Source: Tanypteryx hageni (lineage: Eukaryota; Arthropoda; Insecta; Odonata; Petaluridae). From it: a stretch of DNA of 64,000 nt. Positions 1-12,500 of the stretch are shown here, in pieces; position 1 is the stretch's first letter; every line of letters starts with the position of its first letter. The notes beneath the pieces are model-generated. The model worked only from the letters and a program-made list of their open reading frames with translations. It was not told where the DNA came from and made no database searches. A program made the translations under genes and the position numbers. The stretch covers positions 60,755,401 through 60,819,400 of the forward strand of contig CM054118.1 of the NCBI GenBank assembly GCA_028673005.1, given 5' to 3'.

Positions 1-341
1 TGAATATTCGCGTAGCTTATTTAAAATTCAACCGTCGCTCGCTATTATGTAATTATGCATGTCAGATCGATGTGCTTAGAGTTATGTATTTTTTCGACGA
101 AGGTTTAATTCGGTTTCTGAGTGGACCTGCACACATACTTAGGAAACTTCCTAATTTTACAAATCACTTCCGGTTTTTTCATATCTAATTTATTAGCTAA
201 TTTAAAAAAATATATTAATTGTGGCTGCTCTAATGACGAATAAGATGGCGATTCTTATATAAAACATCTTGAAAATGAATAAAGCATCTTCGAATATTTT
301 GTTTTGAAGAGCCAAAATTCGATTGGTAGAATAAGGTTTCT
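1..341. other. AT-rich sequence, no gene recognised
   Basis: I see no recognisable coding, RNA or repeat feature here apart from a short minus-strand frame, 230..436 (68 codons), that overlaps the next entry in another frame. It has no motif I can name. Confidence 0.5.
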
Positions 342-596
342 TTAATTTGAAAAAGATCTTTCATAAAGCTGTTGCTTAAAATCCTTTCTTCTGCTTTCTC
401 CGCTGGGAGGCTGCGCTTTTCTATCGGATATATCATGTTTAAAAAAAAATGGATCGCTCATTTCATTATTTTCTTGAGTTCCAGCCGATGCCCCATTGTC
501 CAAAAAGATGCAATTGAGATAAAGAATATACGATGCGCTTGGTATCTTAGCCAGACAAATCACTACAAACACCGGGAAAAATATGAACCGAAGCAT
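342..596 (-). CDS. candidate small secreted peptide ORF (84 codons)
   Basis: The frame opens with a strongly hydrophobic stretch (MLRFIFFPVFVVICLAKIPS) that looks like a signal peptide. A polar tail follows, with a basic ESRRKD site at about residues 69-74 that could be a prohormone cleavage site. I recognise no peptide family, no amidation motif and no cysteine framework. It lies alone at the window edge beside a minisatellite, with no obvious TATA box or splice partner. It could be the first exon of a larger gene, or a chance frame in AT-rich DNA. Only the ORF and its hydrophobic start are seen; secretion is inference. Confidence 0.18.
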   Translation of the reverse strand: MLRFIFFPVFVVICLAKIPSASYILYLNCIFLDNGASAGTQENNEMSDPFFFKHDISDRKAQPPSGESRRKDFKQQLYERSFSN

Positions 597-766
597 TTTT
601 AGTATTTTTCCCTCTGTCGATACTCATTTATTCCAATCGCATCATCCGCCGAACCATCTTTCCCTTCTCTCCGAGTTTTCGCACGGCTCCTCTTTATTTC
701 TCTACCGCTATTTTCCGAAGCAAGGTTGGATATTGAAAGGGGAAAAACTGGAGGGAAGAGACGAGA

Positions 767-2083
767 GGGACGGAATGGGGAAGAAGAGAGGGAGGAATGG
801 GGAAGAAGAGAGGGAGGAATGAGGAAGAAGAGAGGGAGGAATGAGGAAGAAGAGAGGGAGGAATGGGGAAGAAGAGAGGGAGGAATGAGGAAGAAGAGAG
901 GGAGGAATGAGGAAGAAGAGAGGGACGGAATGGTGAAGAAGAGAGGGAGGAATGAGAAAGAAGAGAGGGAGGAATGAGGAAGAAGAGAGGGAGGAATGAG
1001 GAAGAAGAGAGGGAGGAATGAGGAAGAAGAGAGGGAGGAATGAGGAAGAAGAGAGGGAGGAATGGGGAAGAAGAGAGGGACGGAATGGGGAAGAAGAGAG
1101 GGAGGGATGAGGAAGAAGAGAGGGAGGAATGAGGAAGAAGAGAGGGAGGGATGAGGAAGAAGAGAGGGAGGAATGAGGAAGAAGAGAGGGAGGAATGAGG
1201 AAGAAGAGAGGGAGGAATGGGGAAGAAGAGAGGGAGGAATGAGGAAGAAGAGAGGGACGGAATGGGGAAGAAGAGAGGGAGGAATGGGGAAGAAGAGAGG
1301 GAGGAATGAGGAAGAAGAGAGGGAGGAATGGGGAAGAAGAGAGGGAGGAATGAGGAAGAAGAGAGGGAGGAATGAGGAAGAAGAGAGGGAGGGATGAGGA
1401 AGAAGAGAGGGAGGAATGAGGAAGAAGAGAGGGAAGAATGGGGAAGAAGAGAGGGAGGAATGAGGAAGAAGAGAGGGAGGAATGGGGAAGAAGAGAGGGA
1501 GGAATGAGGAAGAAGAGAGGGACGGAATGGGGAAGAAGAAAGGGAGGAATGGGGAAGAAGAGAGGGAGGAATGGGGAAGAAGAGAGGGAGGAATGGGGAA
1601 GTAGAGAGGGAGGAATGAGGAAGAGAGGGAGGAATGAGGAAGAAGAGAGGGAGGAATGAGGAAGAAGAGAGGGAGGAATGGGGAAGAAGAGAGGGAGGAA
1701 TGAGGAAGAAGAGAGGGAGGAATGAGGAAGAAGAGAGGGAGGAATGAAGAAGAAGAGAGGGACGGAATGGGGAAGAAGAGAGGGAGGAATGAGGAAGAAG
1801 AGAGGGAGGAATGAGGAAGAAGAGAGGGAGGAATGAGGAAGAAGAGAGGGAGGAATGAGGAAGAAGAGAGGGAGGAATGGGGAAGAAGAGAGGGAGGAAT
1901 GGGGAAGAAGAGAGGGAGGAATGAGGAAGAAGAGAGGGACGAATGAGGAAGACGAGAGGGAGGAATGAGGAAGAAGAGAGGGAGGAATGGGGAAGAAGAG
2001 AGGGACGGAATGGGGAAGAAGAGAGGGAGGAATGAGGAAGAAGAGAGGGAGGGATGAGGAAGAAGAGAGGGAGGAATGAGGAG
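767..2083. repeat. 22-bp purine-only minisatellite, about 60 units
   Basis: The unit reads gaggaatgaggaagaagaga plus gg on the plus strand and is almost pure purine. Two main forms alternate (gaatgagg and gaatgggg). A 23-bp form with an extra C (gacggaatg) recurs near 771, 926, 1081, 1258, 1523, 1763 and 2006. A single 3-bp deletion lies near 1621. Because 22 is not a multiple of 3 and the array has no T-start trinucleotide stops, frames stay open on both strands. This yields a 480-codon minus-strand ORF of repeated Leu/Pro/Ser that I regard as an artefact. Confidence 0.97.
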
Positions 2084-3119
2084 CGGATGGAAGTTTGAAA
2101 TAGGAAAGCGTGGAAAAATGAAGACGAACTATTATACCGAATATACGCAAAGGAAAAAAGGAAGGAAATTCCTTAGGATGGACTGAGTTTTTTTGTCTTT
2201 TTTTTTGGTCGCGAAATGTGTACGCTACAGAGGGAATCGGACAAAAGGATGCCTGGCGTTGGGACCCAAAAGTTGGTTATAAAAATTCATTTGTATATAT
2301 TCACTTGTTTTAATTTTCAGTCGCATGAATTCGTTTTACCCACAGCGTAGTCGAAATAGACCGCGGTTTTGTGCAGTTTCTTTCGTATTAGGAAGGTACA
2401 GGGCAACGAGGCTTTATTTTCTTAAAAGTATATAAATTTCATTCCAGATATAAAATGTTCTAATTAACAAGTATGGATTTTACGTTAACCTTACTAAATA
2501 AACGGTTCTTCGGATCCATTGATGTACAATTTTATGAGAATTATTTTTAAAGTTCACGTAGGTGCTTGCAACAAGACATAGATGAGTTTATTAGTATTAC
2601 TCTTAGATGAAGCCTGCGCATTAGCTATTTTATTTTCAGTTTAATATTAAATCCATACTTATCCGCCATATTTTAAGGGCAGTTAGACCCTTAATCCTAA
2701 ATGTGCCAGAGTTTTTTATTTTTTGGTCCTGCCACCTATCGGAGACGCATTCAATCAGGAAAATTATTCTGCCCTTTAAGATCTATCTGTTTTTATCCCT
2801 TAAGTGGAGAGCACATGTGTTGAGCAAGAGGTGGGTATATGTTTTACGCTATTGACCATAGGTCCATTTTACCCGAGCCAATATTTTCGGTCGCTGAGAA
2901 AATTAGGTAACTTTTTCGAGAAACAAAGAATTTCATAGGAAACTTTATTTATTTCTCGTAATAATTAAAAATTATAAGTAAATCAAAATTAACATTATTT
3001 CGTATTTTTTATATTTTTTTAAATAATAAAAAGAATTTTGGATAAAGTAAAAAAAAAAACAATTTTGATTTGCTTTCTCTCGTGTTTTGAAATTAGAAAC
3101 TAATTATTGGGAATTAGTA
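2084..3119. other. intergenic AT-rich DNA, nothing recognised
   Basis: No long reading frame, RNA gene or clear repeat is seen. Homopolymer-rich stretches occur near 2945-3060. Confidence 0.5.
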
Positions 3120-3120
3120 A

Positions 3121-3385
3121 TCGCACACCTCCCCACTTCCCCCTCCACTCACTATCTGCGCCAGCCTAATAGGAGGGGAGTGCAGTCTGCAGTACGGCTT
3201 CGTAATAATTGGTTCGTTTCAACTCTAGTTATTATTAGTATTCAAAAATAATGTTTTCAAAATCAAATCACGTTCAACGGAACGAGATTGCAACGTTAGG
3301 CAGAAGGAACGATACTGTGTGACTACAGGCCGCAGGGGTTCGACCATGTGGAGGGGGAAGGCTAGGTGGGGAGGTATGCGACCTT
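3121..3385. mobile_element. foldback / MITE-like element with long inverted ends
   Basis: The left end cgcacacctccccacttccc is the reverse complement of the right end (3350..3385, reading ...gtggggaggtatgcg), apart from a six-base ctagcc gap and a few mismatches. The inverted arms are about 30 bp and the whole is about 265 bp. I see no coding sequence and no clear target-site duplication, so the exact boundaries are uncertain. It abuts a hAT-like end at 3399. Confidence 0.5.
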
Positions 3386-3398
3386 GTACGCTCTATAG

Positions 3399-3475
3399 CA
3401 GTGGTTCTCAACCTTTTCGTGTTCGTGTCACCCTTTCTTCAATGTCGTAATTTTCGCGTCACCCCTTATAGCATA
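3399..3475 (+). mobile_element. hAT-type transposon terminus, one end only
   Basis: The sequence cagtggttctcaacctttt is the hallmark terminal inverted repeat of many hAT elements, followed by the usual gtgtcacccc-type subterminal sequence. The 8 bases before it (ctctatag) could be one target-site copy. I found no matching inverted end downstream, so the element is truncated or its far end is too decayed to see. Confidence 0.55.
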
Positions 3476-4650
3476 TGCACAGGTAATAGGGTTTACCAAG
3501 CGAATGATTAGTGAAGATAATGAGAAAAATATGAATGGTATGCAGAGTTATGACGCAATATCAATCTACACCTCGAAACTCATGAAGTTAATAATAAATA
3601 AAATCGCTTGATTAAGCAATCTCGAAAAATAAAAAATAATGATTTTCTTCATTATATAAAATTATTTGTAATATAATTATGTCACGTATAACAAGAAAAC
3701 ACATTCAAATAAAATATTTTACCAAGGGTATGATCTTACAACCACTTATTGATATATAAACTCATAAAAATAGACAACAAAATACACATCTACGTACAAT
3801 TCATTCCTTTAAAATACACATGTAGATGACTTATTATTAGGCCTTTACAAACAATTTATGCAACGATAAGAAAAAATAATACTATTCCATTTTTAAATTT
3901 AGAATTGTGAAAACAAAAAATACACAAATACAAAATAATACCAACATAAAATAGTATCCCCAAATAAAAACATAGCACTACATCAAAAAGTTACATTTAA
4001 AGTATTTGAATGTAGATAACGTGTGTGATAAGCAAAGAAAAAATAGTCTAATATTAAGTATTACTATTTATAAAAGCACTGTATATAATATGTCGCCCGG
4101 CTGGAATTTTTCTGGAGAGGGAGAGGTGAGAGTTAAGAATTTTTGCAATAGAGTACAGACAACTGAATATTCTCTCAGCGACCCGCCCTATATTCGCTCT
4201 CTGCTTCCTAGTTCTAGTCCACCTTCCCCTTCCTTTCCCCCTTCGCTGTATTTCTTTGTCCTTTATATCACCAACTCCCACTTTCAACCTCACCACTTTC
4301 CTTCAGGCCACGGGAATCCATTGCTCACGACAACGCACGGCTACGAGAAGGAATTAGAATTTAGGTCGAAAGGAGAGTATATTGCTCGAAGGGAAAAGAT
4401 GAATGACGTCCGCGAAGAGGATTGGGAAGGAGAAGGAATGGGGAAGGGTGAAGGCAAGGTAGAACGATGTTCGAATGCAAATTAGAGAGATATGCTGAAG
4501 CGACGCTCTCTTGGCAAAGTAAGCGAGGACTGCGGAGGAGCAGAAGAGATGAGAAATTGCATGGTCGAATCTTAGTGTGTGCTAGCGAGAGTGGGAAGGA
4601 AGGAGTACGGAACAGTTGGGTTAATGGCAGGGCTCGACAAAGTATGCCAA
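3476..4650. other. AT-rich DNA with an unassigned 159-codon ORF
   Basis: Mostly AT-rich. A plus-strand frame at 4006..4485 passes through a Pro/Ser-rich low-complexity section but has no domain I recognise, and it looks like a chance frame. It may contain decayed interior of the hAT element that starts at 3399. Confidence 0.4.
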
Positions 4651-4654
4651 GTCC

Positions 4655-6640
4655 TACATCTACATCTACATATTACCCTGCTAGTCACCTTGGATGGCAC
4701 GGGGTGCCGCGCACCAAGTTCCTAACTAATTATTATTCACTTATCTATTGTGGTCACGTATTGTCCTAGGGAAAAATGACTCCTTATACCTCTCCGTCCT
4801 ACTATCTATTTCGCGAATCTTGTGCTCATTATCCCTCCGTCCGATATACTTTGGTTGTCGAATAATATCCTTCATTTCATTTACGAATATCTCCAACCAA
4901 TATTTATGTAGAAGTTTAAGTCTCGCCTGTAATCTACGATCTTTCAACGATGGCCAACTCAACTCTTCAATGAGTAACGTAACGCTCTGTTTTTTATCGT
5001 AATTCTTTTTCACGAATCTAGCTGCTCGCCGCTGTATTTTTTCTAAATCCTTTATGAGTCCCCTCTGATATGGATCCCAAACCGCTGCTGCGTATTCCAT
5101 TTGAGGTCTAACCAAGGATAAATAACAGGATTCTCTCACCCTTTCCGTGCTTTTCCTCACTATTCTACGCACAAAAGCCAACTTCTTATTTGCCGCACCT
5201 ATCACTCGTCTTATGTGGGTGTCCCAAGACAGGTCACGATTCAAGGTTGCCCCGAAGTATTTCACGGATTCCGAAACAGGAATGCTCTCACCATCTATCG
5301 AGTAGGTAAACACGGACGATGAGCTTCTAGATTTCTAAAAGTTTAGAACATTACTCTTTTTCTGATTGATTTCTAGCTGCCATTCCTTGAACCATACAGA
5401 TAACGCATCCAGATCATTCTGAAGGTGACGATGGTCGCTAGGACCATTAACTTCTTTATAGACTACGGTTTCGTCCGCAAAAAGCCTAATATTACTTTTC
5501 ACAACTGAGCTGATGTCGTTTATATAAAGCATAGGTCCGATCACACTACTCTGCGGCACTCCAGAGACTACATCTGCCACACTCGAGGACTTACCATCGA
5601 TGACTACTTTTTGTTTTCTATTCCAAAGGAAAGCGCAAACCCAGTTAATGACTTTATCATTAATGCCAAGATTTCCCTATTTTAATAACAACTTACGGTG
5701 GGGAACCTTGTCAAAAGCTTTTCTAAAATCAAGGAACACTGCATCGACCTGTTTATTATTTTCGCCGCATGATAAAACATCATTCACAAACAGACCGAGT
5801 TGGGTGTCACAGGATCTACCTTTTCTGAAGCCATGTTGACAGCTGACTAACAGCGATCTACTCTCGAGATAACGCATTGTGTTGCTAACAATAATGTGCT
5901 CCAAAATAGTACATGATAATGACAAAGAAATCGGCCTATAATTTTCGGGGTTTTCTTTGTCACCTTCCTTATGAATGGGTGTGACGTGTGCTAGTCTCCA
6001 ATCATCAGGAACCTCACAGAGGGTAAGGGATTTCTCGAATAATATCCGAAGGAAGGGAGCTATTTTTTCTGCTAGTTCTTTTAATACACGCGCGGGAAAT
6101 CCTTCTGGTCCTGGGTTTTGTTGGGCTTAATCGCACCCTGTTGCTTTGCTATTCCTGCCTCAGAGATTTTAATATTATCCATCCGAGTACATCCATCGGG
6201 AATAAGATTATCTTCAAATCTATCTCCACCTGCCGTGAACGCCTTCGCGAAGTAAACGTTTAGTAGATTAGCTTTATCCTCCCCATCGTGAAGGATGTCT
6301 CCGGAATCACATTGCATGGAGGGTATTGAAGGACCCCCTCCTTTGACTTCTCTTACATAGGACCAGAACGCTTTTGGATCCTCCTTCAATTTTGTATTTA
6401 ATACCTCAGTCCGGAAGGTCCGCATGGTTTTTCTCGCTAATACGCGGGCACTGTTATACTCATGAACTATAACTGTGCGATACTCAACGGAAGCGGTGAT
6501 AGGTATGTTTTTCAATTTTGCGTGGCTACGCTTCTGTCGTCTTAAGGCAATCCTGACTTCCTTATTAAACCAACGAGGTTCTTTCTTATCAGATGAATTA
6601 GATATCCTACTCGCCAAACAAAAATTTCATTCGCCACCTC
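4655..6640 (-). mobile_element. decayed non-LTR retrotransposon (CR1/Jockey-like LINE), 5'-truncated
   Basis: Read on the minus strand, this is the reverse transcriptase half of a LINE ending in a short 3' UTR and a (TGTAGA)n tail (plus strand ctacatctacatctacat, 4658..4675). The endonuclease half is absent, as usual for 5'-truncated LINE copies. A second remnant of the same 3' end lies at 8445..8600. The clade is only a guess from motif style. Confidence 0.85.
4741..6617 (-). pseudogene. LINE reverse transcriptase pseudogene
   Basis: Pieces in shifting frames give the RT motifs in order: a PRWFNKEV segment near 6570, HGFRKGRSCDTQ and VFLDFRKAFDKVPHRKLL (5925..5677), SGVPQSSVIGPMLYINDI (5580 down) and a palm motif that reads FADET where FADDT/V is expected. 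The C-terminal thumb region follows (MEYAAAVWDPYQ, KIQRRAARFVKK; 5313..4741). In a working element the FADD box supplies two catalytic aspartates that bind metal for cDNA synthesis. One is lost here, and there are frameshifts near 6120, 5670 and 5330. The copy is dead. Confidence 0.9.
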
Positions 6641-7189
6641 CATAACTATAAATTAATAAAGGAAATATTTTTAGCACAATAATAATAATAACATTGGCAT
6701 GCTCTGAAAACTGTTGTTTATTATCTTTTATTCTTGTAATACAGAAGGTATATAATTAAATTTTTCGCCATTTGTGCGCTAAAGACCCTTTGTTCGAAAA
6801 ATTCCATCGTACAAATGAATTGGCGATCCATTGATTATTATCAATAAGAGGTCATCTAAAATATAATTCTATAGCGATGACCTATTCTTAGATTTTATTA
6901 AATTCATAGCACTGAAACATCTCTCACATGATGTCGTTGAAGTTGGAAGAACAGCCATTATCAACTTACTGAACAATGGAAACCTTTCTCCGTGTAAAAC
7001 TATTGATTTTACCTAAAGAATATCTTCTAGCTTCAATTTCTTACATAATAAATTAACTTCATACCATTAACTAAGAATATTTTCAATAACTTTCCCAAAC
7101 GAGTCTTTTGGCACAAGATGATAAAAATGGCAAATGTGCTTCTTTGTATCAGAATCTCCGTAATATCCGTTTCACTACTGTACCTTTTG
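6641..7189. other. AT-rich DNA, nothing recognised
   Basis: No reading frame of note and no recognised repeat. Confidence 0.45.
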
Positions 7190-7339
7190 CGGCGGGTTAG
7201 TCTATTCTGAATAGCAGGGTAAAGTCTGTTTGAGCGGCGGAGAGCTAAATTTACAAGTAAAAAAATCTCGACTTTTTTTCGATCACAATAACTTTCTCCA
7301 TATCATTCGGAGTTCCTATGAGAAAATCACTATTGTGAA

Positions 7340-7400
7340 TAGATGGTCGCCAGCTGTTAGAATAATATCGACTCGCCACTGGCGAGCGGGCGACCGTATC
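7340..7400. repeat. GC-rich hairpin: ggtcgcc ... ggcgacc with inner ctcgccactggcgag
   Basis: A perfect 7-bp palindrome arm (ctcgcca/tggcgag around one base, near 7371..7386) sits inside a wider pair, ggtcgcc and ggcgacc. It stands out from AT-rich surroundings. It may be part of a decayed MITE. Similar gagcgg-type words recur at both ends of the gene A intron insertion. Confidence 0.35.
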
Positions 7401-7689
7401 TGTCGAGCCTTGGTTATTGGGAATGGGAATATTTATGTAAAAATCAATTGCATATTATTTTCATACCCATCGATTACCTTTTGGTTTAATAAAATATGTA
7501 TCTAAGTAAGGTAACTTCTGTTCGCCTGATAGCAGAGGCAACATGACGTTCAAAATAACAATTAAGGAATATATACAGCGTCACTATTTGCTTAAAAATC
7601 ATTAGAAATTTTCGCGCTGGGAAAAAATACTGGGACCTAAAGTGAAAATGTGAAAAAATGGCAATCAATCCGCATTTTGTTTTTATAAA

Positions 7690-8090
7690 TCCCTAACACG
7701 TCCTCAAATGAAGTAAATCGCGAGCATAGTTGCCAACCACCTCGACGGCGTCGCCTGGATGGCTATGTCTTTCCCGTCGATTTAAACAGCATGGAGGGAC
7801 GTCATCGGATGTTCCGACCGAATTGCATTTTACAAGAGCACTTCACTGCCTGTGCCACTCTCTCCTCTTACTCCCCCGTTCCACACCCTCTCGCACATGG
7901 TTCACCGCTAAGTGCCTACCCGTAAGTTCCCTATTTTCTCGGATGATAATGCCGTTGCTGCAGTGACCGTGCAAGCAGACCCTGCGATCCACTCGAGTGC
8001 CACCGTCCTTTTTAAGCGTATCTTCTCCCATCTGCTTTCTTCTACTCGCCTCCGACTCATCTCATCCATCTGACGCATTTAGATTATTCC
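7690..8090. other. GC-richer unique patch, function unknown
   Basis: This 400-base patch is clearly less AT-rich than its flanks and has CpG-containing words. The open frames on both strands are short (up to about 78 codons) and resemble nothing I know. It could be an exon, an old element or a regulatory block. Confidence 0.25.
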
Positions 8091-8444
8091 ACTCGCTGCT
8101 GGCGCATAAATATTAATGCACAAATTCCTCATTCATCTTCTCGTATAAAACCGTAACCCGCCAAATACGACAAACATAAAACATCAACCGGCATCTATAT
8201 TTTTTAAAAGTAATCCTTTGTGATGATTTAATTCGTGAAACTTTGGCTTTTACATTTTATTGGCGATGCTTATAACGCAAATTACTATTTTAAGTAAGTA
8301 CTCTATCACATCATTTACCAAAAACCTGTGTGTATTGCGTTACTAAATGCTTTGAAGTCGAAGTTTGGGGTGTATATAAAATTATTACGCTAAAATCTAG
8401 ACTCAAAAATGGTTAATATTTTTCCTGTCTTTCCTAAATACTTT

Positions 8445-8600
8445 ATTTACATCTACATGATACCTTGCAAGTCACCTTGGTGGATAGCAGGAGGTGAAGT
8501 GCACCACAATACTCTAATTTTTCTACGTTATCTTTTCAATTACGTTCTCTTATCGTAATAATATTCTTATGTCAAGGATTTCTCATAATTATGGCATCCA
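8445..8600 (-). mobile_element. LINE 3'-end remnant
   Basis: The words acatctacatga and cttgcaagtcaccttgg match the 3' end of the LINE at 4655..4740 (tacatctacat, gctagtcaccttgg), in the same orientation. Only the tail and about 100 bases of 3' UTR remain. Confidence 0.55.
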
Positions 8601-9001
8601 TTCTTGTTGCGGCTATTTAGAGTAGAAGAATACAATCAAATAATGAAAATTCACTTAAAAATCCATTCATACGTGCCGGATTATTTATTTGGTAGTGAAC
8701 ACTATACAACGTATTATTGTATCGATAAGTTATTAACATTGGAGAAATGAATAATTATATAGTCGAACCGACTTATATATCTTTTCTAATAAAAATTTGT
8801 TAACCTACAAGTTGATGATAAAATAAATCATTACAAATTCAAATTTAAACTTAATAACCAACAATATATTTTTATGACACTTAACTAAGTAATTCATTCA
8901 AAGTACTTGATCTTTTGCTTGGACATATGCAAAAAACAACATTTTAAAATAAAACCGTGAAAATGGCAGCAAATGCATTATATCTGAGAGTTATGACACG
9001 A

Positions 9002-9125
9002 TTATGATGATGGAGGCGATGACACATCAACAACAGTCGCCTTGGTTAAATCTCCCTTAAGTTCGAAGACTCCGTACACTTCAGAGGAGACACTGGATGC
9101 TGCGGGTCCCTGATGGACTCCACAT
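9002..9125 (-). pseudogene. truncated terminal exon of a third secreted-NHR gene copy
   Basis: Reading leftwards gives GVHQGPAASSV, EVYGVFELKGDLTKAT and a SSPPSS tail with TAA at 9004..9002. This matches exon 5 of genes A and B almost residue for residue. The first third of the exon is degraded by indels, and no splice acceptor or upstream exons were found. Flanking DNA to the left (about 8700..9000) also matches the 3' flank of gene A (about 9300..9590), so this is a short tandem duplication rather than a retrocopy. It can no longer encode an NHR domain. Confidence 0.85.
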
Positions 9126-9229
9126 TAAGAAAAACAAGGAGGCAACCGATACATCCTAGAGAATTTAGGGCTAGGGATTGACGACAGATATTGTAGGTCA
9201 TGCAGTTGGCATGGCTAAACGGGAAACAA

Positions 9230-9291
9230 ATATGTGTGTAATATTTTACGCTCCTCCCCAATGAGTCGCCCCCGCTGTTTGGAAACCACTG
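9230..9291 (-). mobile_element. hAT-type terminus
   Basis: On the minus strand it begins cagtggtttccaaacagcgg, a typical hAT end. The partner end was not found. It lies between the pseudo-exon and gene A. Confidence 0.5.
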
Positions 9292-9590
9292 GCATATTGA
9301 ATTATTATATGTATAGCAGGAATCTTAAGTATGGTCAAGTAACGAACATTAGCAAAATCTTTTATATAGTAGATTATATTATACATAATTTTTCTCTGAT
9401 AAAAGTTTGATAACTTAAAGGTTGATGAGGTAATCGCTACAAAATCCATTTTAAGGTAAATTACAATATATTTTTATGAAACTTCATTCCGAGTACATGA
9501 TCATTTGCTTGAACATACGAAAAAATTACATTAAAAATAAAATCCGTGATAATGGCAACAGATACATTATATCTTAGATTTATGACACCC

Positions 9591-12500
9591 TTATGATGAT
9601 GGAGGCGATGACGCGTCAACAATAGTCGCCCTGGTTAAATCTCCTCTAAGTTCGAAGACTCCGTACACTTCAGAGGGGACACTGGATGCTGCGGGTCCCT
9701 GATCGACTCCGTTGACGAAAAATTGAAGGGTGCCGAATCGATTCCTCATTACACCCACTCTGTCACCAACCTAAAAAATAGATCATGCGTAAGGATTAAG
9801 AGTGTTAAGGAGGAAATTGCAAGGACGCGACCAGACTGGTGAGCTGTGAGCGGCGACCCTCACCGCGGTCAGCAGGCATAAATATTAAACCCATGATTAC
9901 AGGCATACGCGGTGGACTGGCGCTGAGCGTCGGGCGGTGAAAGTTGAGCAGCTGAGCGGTGACGCACACAGTTCGAGCGTTTTTGATGTTTGAGCGGCAA
10001 GGCCGGCCCAAGATACACGCGACCGTCGTATTATATTTGATTGCTTTTGTCAGAATCTATATTTAACATCCTGAATGCTTCACCCTTTTCAGTGACCTAT
10101 CCCGGTGTCCCGAACATTTTTTTCGGGACGTGTAGTTGTATCGATTTTTTATTTTAATGGATTACGTAGCATTTTTCTATCTCCAATGTGCATTAATGCA
10201 TTTTGAAGATTAAGCTCGATCTACCAAATAGGAATCCATACAAATATATAGTTAACAAGTACCAGAGATTAAAAAAACGGCAAAGGCTAAAAATCCGGAC
10301 TATACCTTGTACGCACATTGCATAAATCGCGCGCCATAAGTGTTAATGATGAAAGGTAAAGACATTAATATAGGAATAATGCACGTATCCTATATATTTT
10401 CCTCATACAAGTATGTCGATGAAGAGTGGTTCCATCATTCTGTCTACGCTCCTCCTACGTTGTCATTTTGATCATTACATTGTGTATCCGATTATTCTTA
10501 GAGCTTCGAATTTTTCCTATAATAATCCATTTGCGACGCCTTAATCCTCCTAATACCCGAAATTTTTTGTACCACCGAGTACCATTTGGATCACTCATGA
10601 CCTCAATGTTTTACCTTGAAAATCATATTGAATTTGGCAGTCATACCTAATTTTGGTTGAAGTAAAGGAGTGAGAATTGAGAAAATTACCTTACCCATCA
10701 TTTATTTAAAAAAAAACAAAATAGTAGAGCATAATACATAAATTATTCTACATTAGTTGCCTTCACAATCATTACATACAATATTACATACATCTTTCAC
10801 TGAGTTTTTTCTCTACTGATCGTTGGAAATGTACATCGTACGTTTTTGTATGTTTCCCTTTATTATCGAAATATTAGATGATTCTCGAATTTTTATCTCC
10901 GAAACTTTAGTCTCGGGGAATATCTTGTAGTAAATATTGTTTTCTATCCAAATAAATAATGTTTTGCTCGAGATTTTCTCGAGATTTTATCTCCAAATGT
11001 ATATTTGAAAATATAAATGGACCCCATGGTATAAAGTGTGGAATTAAAAAATAAACTATTGAACTGCCTTAAAAACATTACCCTTTCTTGACCTTCTAAT
11101 ATAAAGAGAAAACAAAAAAATTAAGTTCGGGATTTACCGTACACCCACACACACAGACACGTACATTCCTTCTAATTCTAATCATCATATTTCACACAAG
11201 TTGGCCCCTTTTCTACTCAATGATACGCAGACTCTTACAAGTCCCTCTTTCCAAAGTAAATTTTATTAAAAACTTAAAACACATTATATTTCGCTAAAAT
11301 CAACGGTTACGACCCTCAGATAAAATAAAATATTCTACACAAATACAAGCGCAGCCTTTTCCTAAGAACATATATTACCCCCACAAGCACGCCTCCCAAA
11401 AAACTAAATACATAAAAATACCTTTCGCCCCTGGCGTCACAAACGGTTTATCGAATGTCTTCGCAAAACAACACCTAAAAGCAGTACTAGAGAATGAAAA
11501 TAAACTTTCAAATTTACTTCATAATCCAATGGTCAAGGTACAGACACTACAAAAATCCGGTATATATAAAATCACTTGCACCGACTGCGATAAAGCCTAT
11601 ATAGGACAAACTAGACGGAAGCTGGAAACTAGGTTTAAGGAACATCTTGCGCATGATAAACATAATAAGTTTAACAGGTCTAGCGTTGCAATACATATAA
11701 AGGAATATAACCAGCCGATTAAAATAAAAAATCCGCACAAGCTGACTGGAAACAAAACGCTTACGAAAGTCTTTTCATAAATAAATTCGGAGACAAGGTT
11801 ATGAATAACGACCGCGGACCTATCCCTCTCTCGCTCCTTTACACGGTGACCGTTATGAATTCCCCTAACCCCCTTTCCTTCCTTCAGTCCTGCCAAAAAA
11901 GTTTAAATGCCCCAAATAACACGAAATACAGTCATACAAAATATGAGAGCGTAGCTCTCGAAATGCGTATTTAGTGTCTTCCGAGTTCCCGAGTGTTTAT
12001 GCAGGTGTGTGCGTGTGTGTGTGTCCGGTCCTTTTCCTCTCCACTCCTTTAACCAGTTTTAGACAAAGAGATCTCAGTAGACATTCATCCTTCAAACCTG
12101 TGAATATTTTTTAATTTTTTTAATTTTAACAAATTTTTAAATTTCCTTCTTATTGACAAGTGATTGTTTCTCGGGACAATTTTACGGTTCAGGAGTTAAT
12201 TTTTTAATTCCAAAACTATAAGTTGTAATAATGTGGTCTCTAAACCATCCTGCAGTAAATGTTGTTCTCTATCCAAATAAATTTTCTAATCTATACCTCG
12301 CAGATCATATATGAGAATGGGAGAGTTGTTTGCTGAGAGAACCGTCTTCGCAATTGATGCAAACAAAATATTCAATGTTTTTCTCGATATTTTCTCGAAT
12401 TTTTGTCTTCAAAATTCTAATTCGTAAATATGTGGTCTCTCGACCATATTGTAATAAATGTTTTTCTCTATCCGAATAAGTTTTGTAATATATACGTCGC

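Noticed and set aside
708..2150. 480-codon minus-strand ORF of repeated Leu/Pro/Ser
   Set aside because: It is the translation of a 22-bp minisatellite; 66 bases give a 22-residue period and all frames stay open for lack of stop trinucleotides.
4006..4485. 159-codon plus-strand ORF as a gene
   Set aside because: No domain or homology recognised, Pro/Ser-rich middle from a pyrimidine run, and no supporting splice or promoter signals.
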